Shown piece by piece: positions 12,063 to 22,302 of a stretch of 64,000 nucleotides of DNA. This DNA is from Puccinia triticina (Eukaryota > Basidiomycota > Pucciniomycetes > Pucciniales > Pucciniaceae), in assembly GCF_026914185.1 (NCBI RefSeq), contig NC_070564.1, positions 3,782,001 through 3,846,000 of the forward strand, read 5' to 3'. The translations under genes and the position numbers were made by a program. The notes below the pieces were generated by a model that ran no database searches, was not told the DNA's origin, and saw nothing but the letters and a program-made list of their open reading frames with translations. The number at the start of each line of letters is the position of its first letter. Positions within the stretch are counted from its first letter, which is position 1.

Positions 12063-12226
12063 CGCCCATGTACGTGCACGCTTCTTTTTTTCAGTTTTTT
12101 TTTCTACTGACTCTCTAGCTTCGATCACTGGCTTCTTAGTTCCAATTGTTCACTCCTGCCACCAATCATAATACTGACAATCCTTCCAACGCACAAGGTT
12201 GAACCGAGTCAGCTACCGGCAAGAAA

Positions 12227-15001
12227 ATGTGCCTAGAAAACTTACCATTGCTCTCAGAACAAGCCGAAAAGGTCATCTTCATCGATAGAGTCATGCACGC
12301 GTACAATCTGGACCCAAAACGCTTTATCCAGGCCTATCTCGAGAGCGAATTGCCCAAGATTAAATCAAATCGTTGGTTGTGGGGGGCGCCTGTTATATGG
12401 GCATCAACCATGCTTGTTATCAACACCATCAAGAACCTTGCACAGAAGACAACTGACGGTAAGGCTTGCTGGAGCGCCTACATATTGTCAGAGGTAAGTA
12501 TTCTTAGATATGAGACATCAGATAATTACTTTGGCTTTTCATTCATGCCAGTTTGTTCTGACTGGACAGGCAAAACATGTTATTGCTGCAGAAGGTGGCG
12601 CACATGGTCAATTCCCTCAGGGGAATTATTACAACTCAAAGAAGATCACGCCCGCCTTTTTCTCTGACAAAGCAAAAGTGGCTTGCATGGAACAGCACGT
12701 CACACATGATATACCCTTCCTGTATAACCCTATCCTCCATAAGGTACAAAAAGAACAACCAGCGGCTACAAAATCACAAGCCACCAACACAGCCTCAGGT
12801 TCAAGTGGAAAAAGGAAAGAAAAACACGCGGCCACAAGTGGAAGCAACTCGGGCATTCTAGTTTACAATTCAGACACCTCAGATTCTGATACCAATCTAG
12901 CAAGATTAGTGAAGAAAAAAAATCTAAATAACAGATACAATCTGCTCACACAGAAAATCAAAGCAAGTCCTGCAGAAACTGAAGACGTCGAAGAAGAGCT
13001 TGATTGTAACAACTGCCCTCACATGATTGCCACCACCGTCTGTTTGATGGTCGCTTTTGGAGCTAACCGTTGCAATGACGCCCTTCAGATCCAAAACACG
13101 GTTGTTTTGCTTGCATGCGGTGTGACGGAAAGAGTTAGCAGTTATCTCAACTATATCAGTCTTGCTTCATCCTGCCAAACAGCCCATCAAGCCCTCAATT
13201 CACTTGGAAAAATTGCAGAGAGGACTGTTGTCAAGAAGATGGCAAATTCAAATGCCCCTCTAGCGCCCATTATATGCATGGACAACCTTGATTTTGAGGA
13301 GTCCATACACAAGAAATTGGTCAAAAAAACTACTCAGATTTTTCATGGAACCTGGGGCTACCTTCATGTTCCAGACCGTCAACTCATTGACCAGTTTGAC
13401 CCACAAGACTTTTCCCTTGGAAGTTTCAAGGCAGCAGTCCAAAAATTGTTGGAGATGAAGGTTCAACCATTGTGATTTCTTCCGGACTCTGCTTCTGCCC
13501 CACACTTCCAAGCGGTACTCAAAAGCCAGATCACTTGTGTCCTACTTGACTTTCTAGCCATTCCAGAAGACAAACAATATACATTGAACAAGGATCTGCC
13601 TGTGATTGATCCAATCAATGTCAAAGAACCCAACATAACAATGTTCAAGCTCATGATTGCATTGGAAAACTCTACTGAATGGGCGAGCAAGGTCCTTGAA
13701 GGGTTTTTGCGCCAAACAGATCTTAGCTCAACAGAGTTTTTCCCATGCCTTCAGGTTATCAATGCGGACCTTGCCACCTGTATGAATGTTGAAAGTCTGA
13801 GGGCCCAACAAAAGCCCAGTGGTCATGTTGAAGAAGATCTTTCTGCCGTTGTCACTCTTCTTGGAGCCTCTCATGTTCTTTGGAATGTTTCACAGGCATT
13901 TTTTCTTCTTCATTTTGGAAATTCTTCTGACGCCAAAGATTTAGGCGCATGGCATACACTATCATCACTTGGAATTCCTTCAGAACAACCAACAACAAAA
14001 AAAGACTTTACTCTTATGATTACACATATGACAAAGTGTCATGAAGCAACAATAATCTACGCCCTGCTGTAAGTTTACATCCTCATCCTGAATCTGATAC
14101 CATCAATACTTACAAGTAGCAATTTTTTTGGGCTTGAGGAATTTTATGGGCCTTCCAAAAGCCTTGCTTCCCAAAGAAAAAGTCAAGATGTTGTCGGAGA
14201 GACTTGCGGACATTGTTGAACAGTGCTACAATCGGGGGGTTTTTTTTTTGCCAACAGCACTCCGGAGTGCGTCATCAGCTTCTGAAACAGGGCTCAAGAA
14301 TACCCTCCTTTGTTTACAAGATTTTGCATCAGTAATTGAATGTTATTGTGTGATGCGAGCCGGAGATATTGGAAGAGTGCTTAATATGTGGAGACAATGG
14401 ACCGTCATGGCACATGGAATGAAAGAACTGAAGAACTATTCAATATATTTGCCTTGAACAATATTGCTCTTGACCAAAGTTCTACCTGATGGTTCGGCGA
14501 AAGTCTTACAGCACTCTCTCTTAATTGAACCAAGTGGTCGGGCAAATTATTTTGTGGCAAAAGATTTTTTGTTAGAAAACCAGAACTTCTGGTTGAAGTA
14601 CCTCTACAACCACAGCGGAATTGGGACAGAAATTAGCCGCCTCAAAGATGTTTTCTCACTGATAATTTCCATTGTAAGCTTTCCTTTTTCTCCCTGGTGA
14701 TGTAGGCTCAGTGTTTCTAATATAATGATTGATTTCAGCTACGTAGTTTGGTACAGGGAATTAAGTGGGATTCGGGCAAAAATCTGGTGTACCGATTTGC
14801 ACAAACACCACCTAACCAACACGTCTATTAACAGCTATCTACACATGGCTCAGCAACATGATTTCCTGTCAGGATCTGCGGCGTACAAAACCAAAACTGC
14901 GGACATATCCAAATTGGGATTGGTTGCCTTACATCAAGATTTAAAAACAAAAAAGCAAATTGCTGAACCAAATGCAACCATCAACAGTCCTCCTATATCA
15001 T
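12227..15001 (+). pseudogene. Decayed DUF6589-family gene
   Basis: Exon 1 (12227-12493) and exon 2 (from 12552) join in phase; further exons follow introns at about 14,069-14,119 and before 14,740. Blocks that I recognise as DUF6589, a large fungal family of unknown function, include MDNLDFEESIH, FHGTWGYLH, PNITMFKLM, LLGASHVLWNVSQAFF, ECYCVMRAGDIGR and NHSGIGTEISRLKDVFS. The gene is broken: in-frame TGA at 13473-13475 and 14455-14457, a frame inconsistency at the T-run near 14,123, and a shift near 14,810 before HLTNTSINSYLHMAQQ. It converges on the helicase pseudogene, with 140 bp between the ends. Whether the family encodes a transposase-like enzyme is unknown. Confidence 0.7.
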
Positions 15002-15141
15002 AGTGTTCATGGCCCACTAGAGACAATTGAAGAAGAAGGTGATGAAGATGAAGAAGATGAAAACTAGCTGTTGTTCAATTGTTGTTGTTTCCTTTCCGCA
15101 GCTATGTCATCATTTTTCCTTTTAGTATCTTCTGCTTTGTT

Positions 15142-17220
15142 TCAGCGCCTTTTGAGTGTTGCTAGATTCCTTGCTAAGACCTGTTGTTCCTTTTCTTCTT
15201 CAGCTACTTGTCTTTCCAATTCTAATTCCATTTCCAGTTGTTCCAAATAATCCAAGTACAAAGGTTTGTCACTGTAGTCATTGAGTTGATCCCATATATA
15301 TGCTTCTTGACCATCAAGACCTTCACCGCTCAAGATTTTTTCAAGCTCATCATTGGCAAGCCCCCCTTGAAATTCAACAACAACCCTTTGTGCCTCAAAA
15401 ATCCCAAAATGATCACTAGGTTCAAATTCCAAAATTTTGGGTGGAATCAGATTGTGGTGAAATTTAGCGTATTGGGCAACTAAAAACTGAGAAAAAAAAT
15501 TCCAGTTCACAATCCAATGGTTTCTCTCCTGTATCCGGTTTAATCATAGGATGTGATGTTGTTGGACCTTTAGCAACCTTTGGCAAAGCCGGAATATCAA
15601 ACGTGAGGTCTCTAGAGGTGATGTTATTGCTGAAGTCATCCACTGTCAAATGTTTGAATCCCTTGAATAAAAGCTTTGCACTCTCCGGATTGCAGTTCGA
15701 GCATAAACATTTTGTAACCTAGTTTTGTTCCTCGCGCAATCGTTCAAGTTTGACGCTTGGGTCATTCTCATCTAACGGTATGTATCCCAATCTGTACAGA
15801 TCATCAGTCTTTCCGAGTGACAGTTGATTTATAAATCAGGAAACTTACAAGTTATCCAACAACATTGCAATACAAAGACAGACTGGAGTGATGGCAAATG
15901 CATCCATACAATCATCATCAGTCTGCTCCTGTGGAGTGTTGAAATCACTTGTTTTATTCTTCCCATTCCTCCGGTGCGTCTCAACAAACATTAGACCTAG
16001 CCCCGGATTTCCATCACCACAACCGTATCTCCCAATCATCTGGCAAATTGATGAAGGATCCCCTCTTCCAACATGGACAACACTCCATACCCTTTTCCAG
16101 TTCTGCCCTAATCCAAGTGCCATCATGCGCAATATGATGGGGAAACACAATTTTTCAAACCCCTCAATGATCTCAATCTTATCCATGTTGCCTGTGCAAG
16201 AATGGTATCGCCGGGCGAAGGTACTCTCAGGGTCCAGGTGGCCAGCTCAAATCTCACAAGCATTGTGGATAGCCCGAAGGACTTGCCAAGTCAAATTGCG
16301 TGTTGGTGGAATCTTTCCATCTGGGACCAAAAAGTCTCTTGAGGTTGTTACAAGATCCAAGAGAACATTGCATTGGAACTTGGACCAAACAAATCTCTGG
16401 GCGGGTGAGTTCGCCCTGTATTTGTTCCATGTTTTCGGGCAATATCTTCAAACTATTCAGGATTTTCTTGATTGCAATAGGTCAGCAGGTTGCGGATAAG
16501 AGAAGAATTGGTACGCCGTATGTTGCAAGGAGTCTGGCACCTAAATCCCCGTAGGACGGCCAGAAGATTCCTTGGTCTTGGATTTTCATGTGAGAGCTGA
16601 TCTTTTTTCCAAGCCCACTTGCAACTAAACCCCACACATAGACCATGTGCGCTTTGTCAATAACTGTCAACACCAATTTAGACTGAAACATGCAATCAAA
16701 AAACATCCCATTGTTCAAAAGAACATTGGGGCTCTGTTTTTTGAAATTTCTAAATCAGTCAGTGCCTCAGCAAACTTTTTTGGATAGCAAAGTCAACTAA
16801 CCAGGTAGAAAAAGCTAAATTCCCCTCTAACAACTTGTGCTTCAATTTTGGGTGTTAAATATATCTTGGTCAAGTTCACGGCCTTGATGTTGACAGCTTT
16901 TTTCTCCAAAACCTTTGTTTACAAGCAAATTAGCTCTATTGTTGTACACATTGATCATTTATCTGGGACCAACTCACTTGGTTATTGCCAAGGGAATCTA
17001 AAGGATTCAAAACGAGCACAATAGGTTTTCTGTAGGCAGGAAAGAGACAATAGTATACCGCGCCAATCCTTGTTTTACCAAAACTGGTCCCAGCAAGCGT
17101 AAAAGTATGCTTGCCACGGACCAAGCTGACCATGGTTTCCATCTGAATTGGTTTCAGGGGTTCTGCGTAAAATTTGGTGTTTATTGTTGTAATGTGTTCC
17201 TCAAGCTTCTCACAAGACAT
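15142..17220 (-). pseudogene. Decayed RecQ-like DNA helicase
   Basis: Read on the minus strand from 17220. Superfamily-2 motifs appear in order: motif I GTSFGKTR, Ia VLVLNPLDSLG, a DEAH-box variant DKAHMVYVWG, LLLSATC (motif III), then GLGQNWKRV, GRGDPSSICQMIG and a damaged motif VI (RYGCGDG). The DEAH Glu is Lys and the second Arg of motif VI is Cys. An in-frame TGA (plus 16482-16484) follows SATC where Arg would suit. Several frame changes occur, some explained by introns (for example donor after NPLDSLGNNQ) and some by damage. The Glu/Leu-rich C-terminus ends at 15142. Similar RecQ-type helicases in fungi are often repeated and subtelomeric; no telomere repeat is seen here. Confidence 0.7.
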
Positions 17221-18182
17221 TCTTCAGAGATCTTCACGCAACACCACTTTTGACTGTACATTTTCCTGTTGGGACATGTTGAGAGCATTGAGTTTGTTAT
17301 GGTCATTCTCATTGGTTGTTGGCATAGCTGAATAAGTTTGGATGTGTTTGGGTGCACTTGATTGATATCTCTTTGATTGTTCTTTGGTTGTTCTTTACTC
17401 GCCACAACTTGTGATTCTGTTCTTATGTTTGCAATGACAATCCACACGTTTTTTTTCTCACTTGAAACTTTTTTTTGGTCACGCTTTGATGACCATGTGC
17501 GGGGACAGCTTCAAACAGGCTTGCTAGTCTCAATCAATACTCAAAGCGGTCAATTTTTTGGCGCTAAGTAATAGGATGGTCTGTGCTCATAAATCCCGGT
17601 GGTATGCTGGGATATGATAGTCTTTTTCCTTTTATTCAAGATTTTACAAAAATAATTATAAAAAAAAAATTGAACAAAGATACAAAGAATGGTAAAAATA
17701 TAACAAATAAGGAGATGAGTGTGATTCAATGAGGTCTTATTCAATTGCAAACACTTTAGAACCAGTAGTAGTAAACAACTAAGAAGAAAACAATGTTAAT
17801 AATGAAGATTGAATCAATAGAAAATAATTGCATCTTGAGTTTTTACCTAGGTATTGAGTGTTGATATGTATTGATAGACTTATTGAGAATGGCAATGAAC
17901 ATTGTGGTGTTCTGTGCCTTTTGCAATGCCAAAAGGACATCTGCAAAGGTATTGGGATAGTACAGTTACATACAGGTGGAACCCATTGCAAGAGGAGGAG
18001 ATAATCTTACACAACAGTTCCAACATTTACATACATACACCCTTTGGTCACCGCGGTGGATTGGACGGAAGAATACACAATGTGGATACGAGGACAAGGG
18101 AGGAGGAAGGAAGGAGGACCAGAGAGAGGCTTGGACCCCCAAATCGTGGAAAGGAGGAGTATTCTAGTTGGGTGCAGCGTGC
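17221..18182. other. Upstream region of helicase pseudogene, AT-rich
   Basis: The first ~200 bases have a minus-strand frame (to 17447) that could be a degraded N-terminal extension of the helicase. The rest is AT-rich with no supported gene. Confidence 0.35.
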
Positions 18183-18252
18183 ATGGAAGGTGGCTTGGTT
18201 ACATAGCAACATATTCTGAAGGATATGGAAGGTGGCTTGGGTACATAGCAAC
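18183..18252. repeat. Two 28-bp direct repeats
   Basis: atggaaggtggcttgg(t/g)tacatagcaac occurs at 18183-18210 and 18225-18252 with one mismatch, 14 bp apart. Probably a small tandem duplication. Confidence 0.6.
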
Positions 18253-18419
18253 GCATGACATCAGGCAGCGCAATATATGCAGGCAGATAAGGTGTACGAA
18301 TAGTGTCACTGCAGCATAATTCCCTCATTGTTTGGGTGGCTGTGCAGTACAGGTGTACATATGCTGTGCAACTGAGATCCCCTGCAGCTAAATTCCCTCA
18401 AACACATTCCCCTGGAGCT

Positions 18420-18720
18420 AAAATCCCTCACTCTTCAATATAAAAGAAGCTCTTCTCCCCCCCATAATTTCTCTTTTCACCATCAGCCTACAGAGGTTTG
18501 GTCACAGTAGTAGTTTAGTAGTAGTAGTTTGGCGGTAGTAGTATTGAGTAGCGTAGAGTCAGTCAGTCAGTAGAGTGTTAGTGCAGTAGTAGAACCAACA
18601 ATCAACAACCAACCAACCAACCAACCAACCAACCAACAACCCATTCTCCTTATTAGCATATTAGTAGTAGTAGTACAAATTATAACATCAACAACAGTAG
18701 AGGAACTTCACCATAACAAA
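18420..18720. repeat. Low-complexity tracts (GTA, GTCA, AACC repeats)
   Basis: A TATA-like string (aatataaaagaag, about 18,439) is followed by trinucleotide GTA/TAG runs, a GTCA run (18,556-18,572) and an AACC run (18,605-18,640). The order TATA then leader resembles an LTR or a promoter, but no paired LTR or downstream frame is present. Confidence 0.4.
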
Positions 18721-19597
18721 CCATGTTATCCTTAGTTATAACCGGTCTAAAAACACATTGAATTAGATATTTAGGTCTGATAGAGATTACTATATAAAAG
18801 TAAGAGCTATCTTGGAATCTGCCACATTTTCTTAAATATTGATTACAAGACTCTTGGTTATTTGCATAGTACTATTAGAGGGGCAGGTCTTTCAAACCAC
18901 CCGTAGATTGTAATAGCCTTTCAACCTATCATACAATTTATTTCCCCCTCAAAGGAACTTCGATTACCCATCCATCCCTGGAGTCCTACAACGTGAGAAT
19001 AGCTAACTGAGAAAATAAAAAATCATTGAGTAAATTGAAATAACAAATCAGATTCAGAAGGTCACAAGTACCTATCCCCTCCCCCTGAACAATAATACAC
19101 TGAAGACTGTACGTTCACGAAACAACGTCCGATAGACACTAGTTGACAGATTTGTTTGATTTGAGATAAGCGACTGTCCTAGCTCGTATGATATTTTCAA
19201 CTTTACCTTGGTCGATGTCGTTGTTGGTACAGGTGATGGTGTACTTGTTTGTTGAGCCTGACTTGATGGTTCTGAGTTCGTCTGCGGAAAGAAAGTACTG
19301 AGCAAGATTCTAGAATTTTTGTTAAGCCCGCGACTGTAACATGTGACATGTGATGGACATTTCATTATCCAACAATGAGGAGGCGCATCAGAAAAAATAA
19401 GTTTCAAGAACAAAGGATGAGATCTTTGGGAGTGACGAGGAATATAACGTTTTCCCGGATCAAATATCCAGAAGTCTCACGCAAGAATTCTTGATAGGGC
19501 ATAAGTCCCTCTGGCAAAGCCTCAGGCAGGACTTAGTTAAGTTCGATATCTGTGTACTCTTCATTTCCATTTTCTCTGACTCTGACTCTAACCCTGA
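18721..19597. other. No gene recognised
   Basis: AT-rich sequence; the longest minus-strand frame (19072-19413) has no motif and low complexity at its C-terminus. Confidence 0.35.
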
Positions 19598-19970
19598 GAG
19601 CATCCACATCCGTGGCTAGATTAGCCTAGGCTAACTAGCTTGGATTACGATTGGAATAGGATAATCCAATTGGCCATCCGCATGGGTGGGGATTAGCGGG
19701 TCCGAGGCTGTTGGAGGTTATGTGTTTAGGTGCCTATATGTTATGTGTTTGGCACCTAAACACATAAAGTTCATGCTAACAAGCATGATGCATATTCATT
19801 TTGGGATTAGTCCCAGGATTAGTGGGGTCTACATTTAGACCCCACTAGCTCCATACGGAGCTCCGGGCTAAGTTGATCCCCGGTTGACCCAACCCGATGT
19901 GAGTGTGGGGTTGAACTAAGTGCCCTAATCCGGGCTAACTTGGCGCCCGGTGCGGATGGTCTGACTGGGG
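19598..19970. mobile_element. Palindrome-rich non-autonomous TIR element (tentative)
   Basis: The ends are imperfect inverted repeats (gcatccacatccg... against ...ggtgcggatggtc), with further mirrored blocks inside: TATGTGTTTAGGTGCC at 19719-19734 against its exact reverse complement at 19751-19766, and a gtggggtcta/tagaccccac hairpin near 19,826-19,850. The architecture suggests a hAT-like MITE. I could not find a convincing 8-bp target duplication, so the borders are approximate. Confidence 0.4.
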
Positions 19971-20435
19971 AATCTACAAGTGGGGGGAAGGACAGTTCTT
20001 ATGTTAAGCTCAAACAACCCTGACCCCCTTATTTTCACATATGCTCTTCCACAACATAGCTTGTGTCACTGTATCTTCCCCCCCTCCTCTCAAAAGATTC
20101 CGTCAAATCGTTTTGAATATGTATACTTTAAATCATGTATTACATTCTTCTATTTATCACATACAGAAACAACATAAGAAGAGTGATATTGTATTTTTTT
20201 TTCTGAGAAGCAGGGGGGATATGTTTATGAGTCGACAGAGATTCCTTTCCTCCTCCGATCCTCTTTCGCCGTTCGAATATCCTGCAAAACGAATAACAGC
20301 GATGAAGTGCAGCACCATGAATGGAAAAGGCGAGATGGATGTGCTGATGGGAGAGCAGGAGACGCACGGAGAGTAATGCATGATCCGACTCTTCACGGAT
20401 CTTGGATGGGTTGGAGACGGAGATATCGAGCAAGG

Positions 20436-20845
20436 TGTAGCCGTGCTACAATTGGCTACGCGACAGGCGCCCATACTAGGGGCGCGCTGTACGCGTGTTA
20501 GGTTTTTCCGGCTCCGCACGAGCCAGGAGTTAGAGGTGCCGAAGCCCCTGCGTACTGCACGCAAGGGGTTGTTGGTTTTGTTTCTTCTTTCTTTTCTCAG
20601 ACAAGGCGTGACCTGTACACGCCCATATTGTCTGTACCGTTGAATTATCATTCATCGTTTTCTTCTTGTTGTTTGGTTCTCTTTTCCATTGTCGGCCCTT
20701 ATAAAAGGGCCTCTCTTGTATGTCTGTTTCCCGCATCCATCCCCTGTCGTTGGAAATCCAGACACCTCTTCTTTGTCATTTAGCCGCGTGTAGCTTTGCT
20801 CCGCCGCAGGCCCATTTTCATAGCCTTGTAGCCTGCCCGACTACA
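20436..20845 (+). repeat. 5' LTR of the Gypsy element
   Basis: 410 bp, TG...CA ends. A palindromic TATA region (GGCCCTTATAAAAGGGCC, 20694-20711) probably marks the core promoter. The first 15 bases (TGTAGCCGTGCTACA) can form a hairpin. Confidence 0.9.
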
Positions 20846-20847
20846 AG

Positions 20848-20861
20848 TGGTAGCGAGTTCC
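20848..20861 (+). other. Gypsy primer binding site
   Basis: TGGTAGCGAGTTCC begins two bases after the LTR. TGG matches the complement of a tRNA CCA end; I cannot name the tRNA without a tRNA set. Confidence 0.6.
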
Positions 20862-21171
20862 TTTTTACGTTCCGACGTTTTTTTCGACTCCACTTTCGGC
20901 ACCGCTTTCCCTATAATACCAATCAAACAACCCTTTAAAATCGTAGTCTTTTTCTTCGCGCTTCGGCAAATAAAAAACGTAAGATTAGACATCTCTTTGG
21001 TTTGGTCTGGGTCACGGTTGCCTCAGTTGGAGTCCCCAGTCTCTTGTCGACTGGTCCTCTGGGGCAGGGTCCTGCTTGGCGTGCTGCGCGCGCATTCGTC
21101 TGGTGTTTTTTCTTCACAGTCACTGACGTGTCGAAATTATCCTTTTGTTTTTTGTTTCTGTCCGTGATTAG

Positions 21172-22302
21172 ATGCCCGTTGGTCATAGTCCCCCAAGTGG
21201 GAAGCAACCTCTTCCTACCGTTGGCGGCGAGGTTGTCCCTCAACCCCCGCAGGATGGCGTCCGATACTCGAAACGCGAGGTCGAGGCGATGAACCCAGCC
21301 GAGCGTCTGTGGTACGATAACCACCGAGACCTCCCTCAATGCCAGGAGGATCTCATCGGATACGACAATGATGCTGTAAGTCACACTACGACGAATAGTA
21401 GTGACGTTGTTAAGATGTTGACCCATATTGTTGGGCAGATGAATCTCGACGGACCTGTGAAGAAGGAACCGACGGATTCCAATCGTTTTGGTCCAGCCCC
21501 GCCGGTCGACGCGGAGCCGTTGAAGACCGTGTACGAGGAGGACCCGTTGAAAGTCCTCAAGTACTGGCCCGAAGAGCACCCGAAGTTCAAGGGGCAACCG
21601 GGCGATGATGCCGTGACCTGGCTTAGCAGGTTGGCGGTACACCTCAACGATCGCAGCGCCCACCCCGCCATCTGGCACAAGGTCGGCGGCCTCCGTTTGG
21701 GCGGTAAGGCTTCAGATGATTACTGCGACGCCGCCCTCGCCGGAACTCGCCCCAAGAATTGGGACGAATTCAAGCACTGGTTGGTTCGTTTAAGCCCGCT
21801 AGGTACCAGTCCGGCGGCACTAGCTAGGGAGCTCGGCGCGTTGAAGCAGGGCCCCAACGAGACCCTCCAAGCGTTCTACGCTAGGTATCGTGCTTGGATG
21901 TCCCGCGCGAAATCGCACGGGTATCCTTTCGATGCGATCACTTCCTTCGTCAATTGTCTGACGAAGGGGCTCGCGAAACGGGTTTTCGAAGAGATCACCC
22001 GCTGCCAGGTCCAACGTACCCCGTTGGACTTGGATCAAGTTGTTGTTACGGCCATGGAGTACGATAGTGCGTACCGTGGCGACGCCGCCTTAGCTTCGAC
22101 TTCGGCGGCAAGTTCTGGTTCCGGTTCCGGCAAGCGTCGAACCGAAGGTGGCGGCGACAAGGCTGGCAAGAAAAAGTTGTATTGCTACAACTGTCGGTCG
22201 AAGGATCACCTTCTTGCGGACTGCAAAGAGCCCAAGACGGAACGCCAAGCGGCGTACGAGGCCGCCCACCCCCCTACTGACAAGGGGAAGAAAAAAGCTT
22301 AG
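21172..22302 (+). CDS. Gypsy Gag protein
   Basis: 376 aa. A retrotransposon capsid-like domain lies at about residues 120-290 (PKNWDEFKHWLVRLSP, then ETLQAFYARYRAWM), followed by a Ser/Gly-rich linker and one zinc knuckle of the CCHC type (CYNCRSKDHLLADC). It binds and packages element RNA. The end is lysine-rich and its stop codon follows an A-rich run (AAGAAAAAAGCTTAG) where the pol frame is also open. The ATG at 21172 is the first good start after the leader. Confidence 0.9.
   Translation: MPVGHSPPSGKQPLPTVGGEVVPQPPQDGVRYSKREVEAMNPAERLWYDNHRDLPQCQEDLIGYDNDAVSHTTTNSSDVVKMLTHIVGQMNLDGPVKKEPTDSNRFGPAPPVDAEPLKTVYEEDPLKVLKYWPEEHPKFKGQPGDDAVTWLSRLAVHLNDRSAHPAIWHKVGGLRLGGKASDDYCDAALAGTRPKNWDEFKHWLVRLSPLGTSPAALARELGALKQGPNETLQAFYARYRAWMSRAKSHGYPFDAITSFVNCLTKGLAKRVFEEITRCQVQRTPLDLDQVVVTAMEYDSAYRGDAALASTSAASSGSGSGKRRTEGGGDKAGKKKLYCYNCRSKDHLLADCKEPKTERQAAYEAAHPPTDKGKKKA

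Noticed and set aside
20847..21167. 106-codon frame upstream of gag
   Set aside because: It covers the primer site and leader of the Gypsy element; low-complexity and not conserved-looking.
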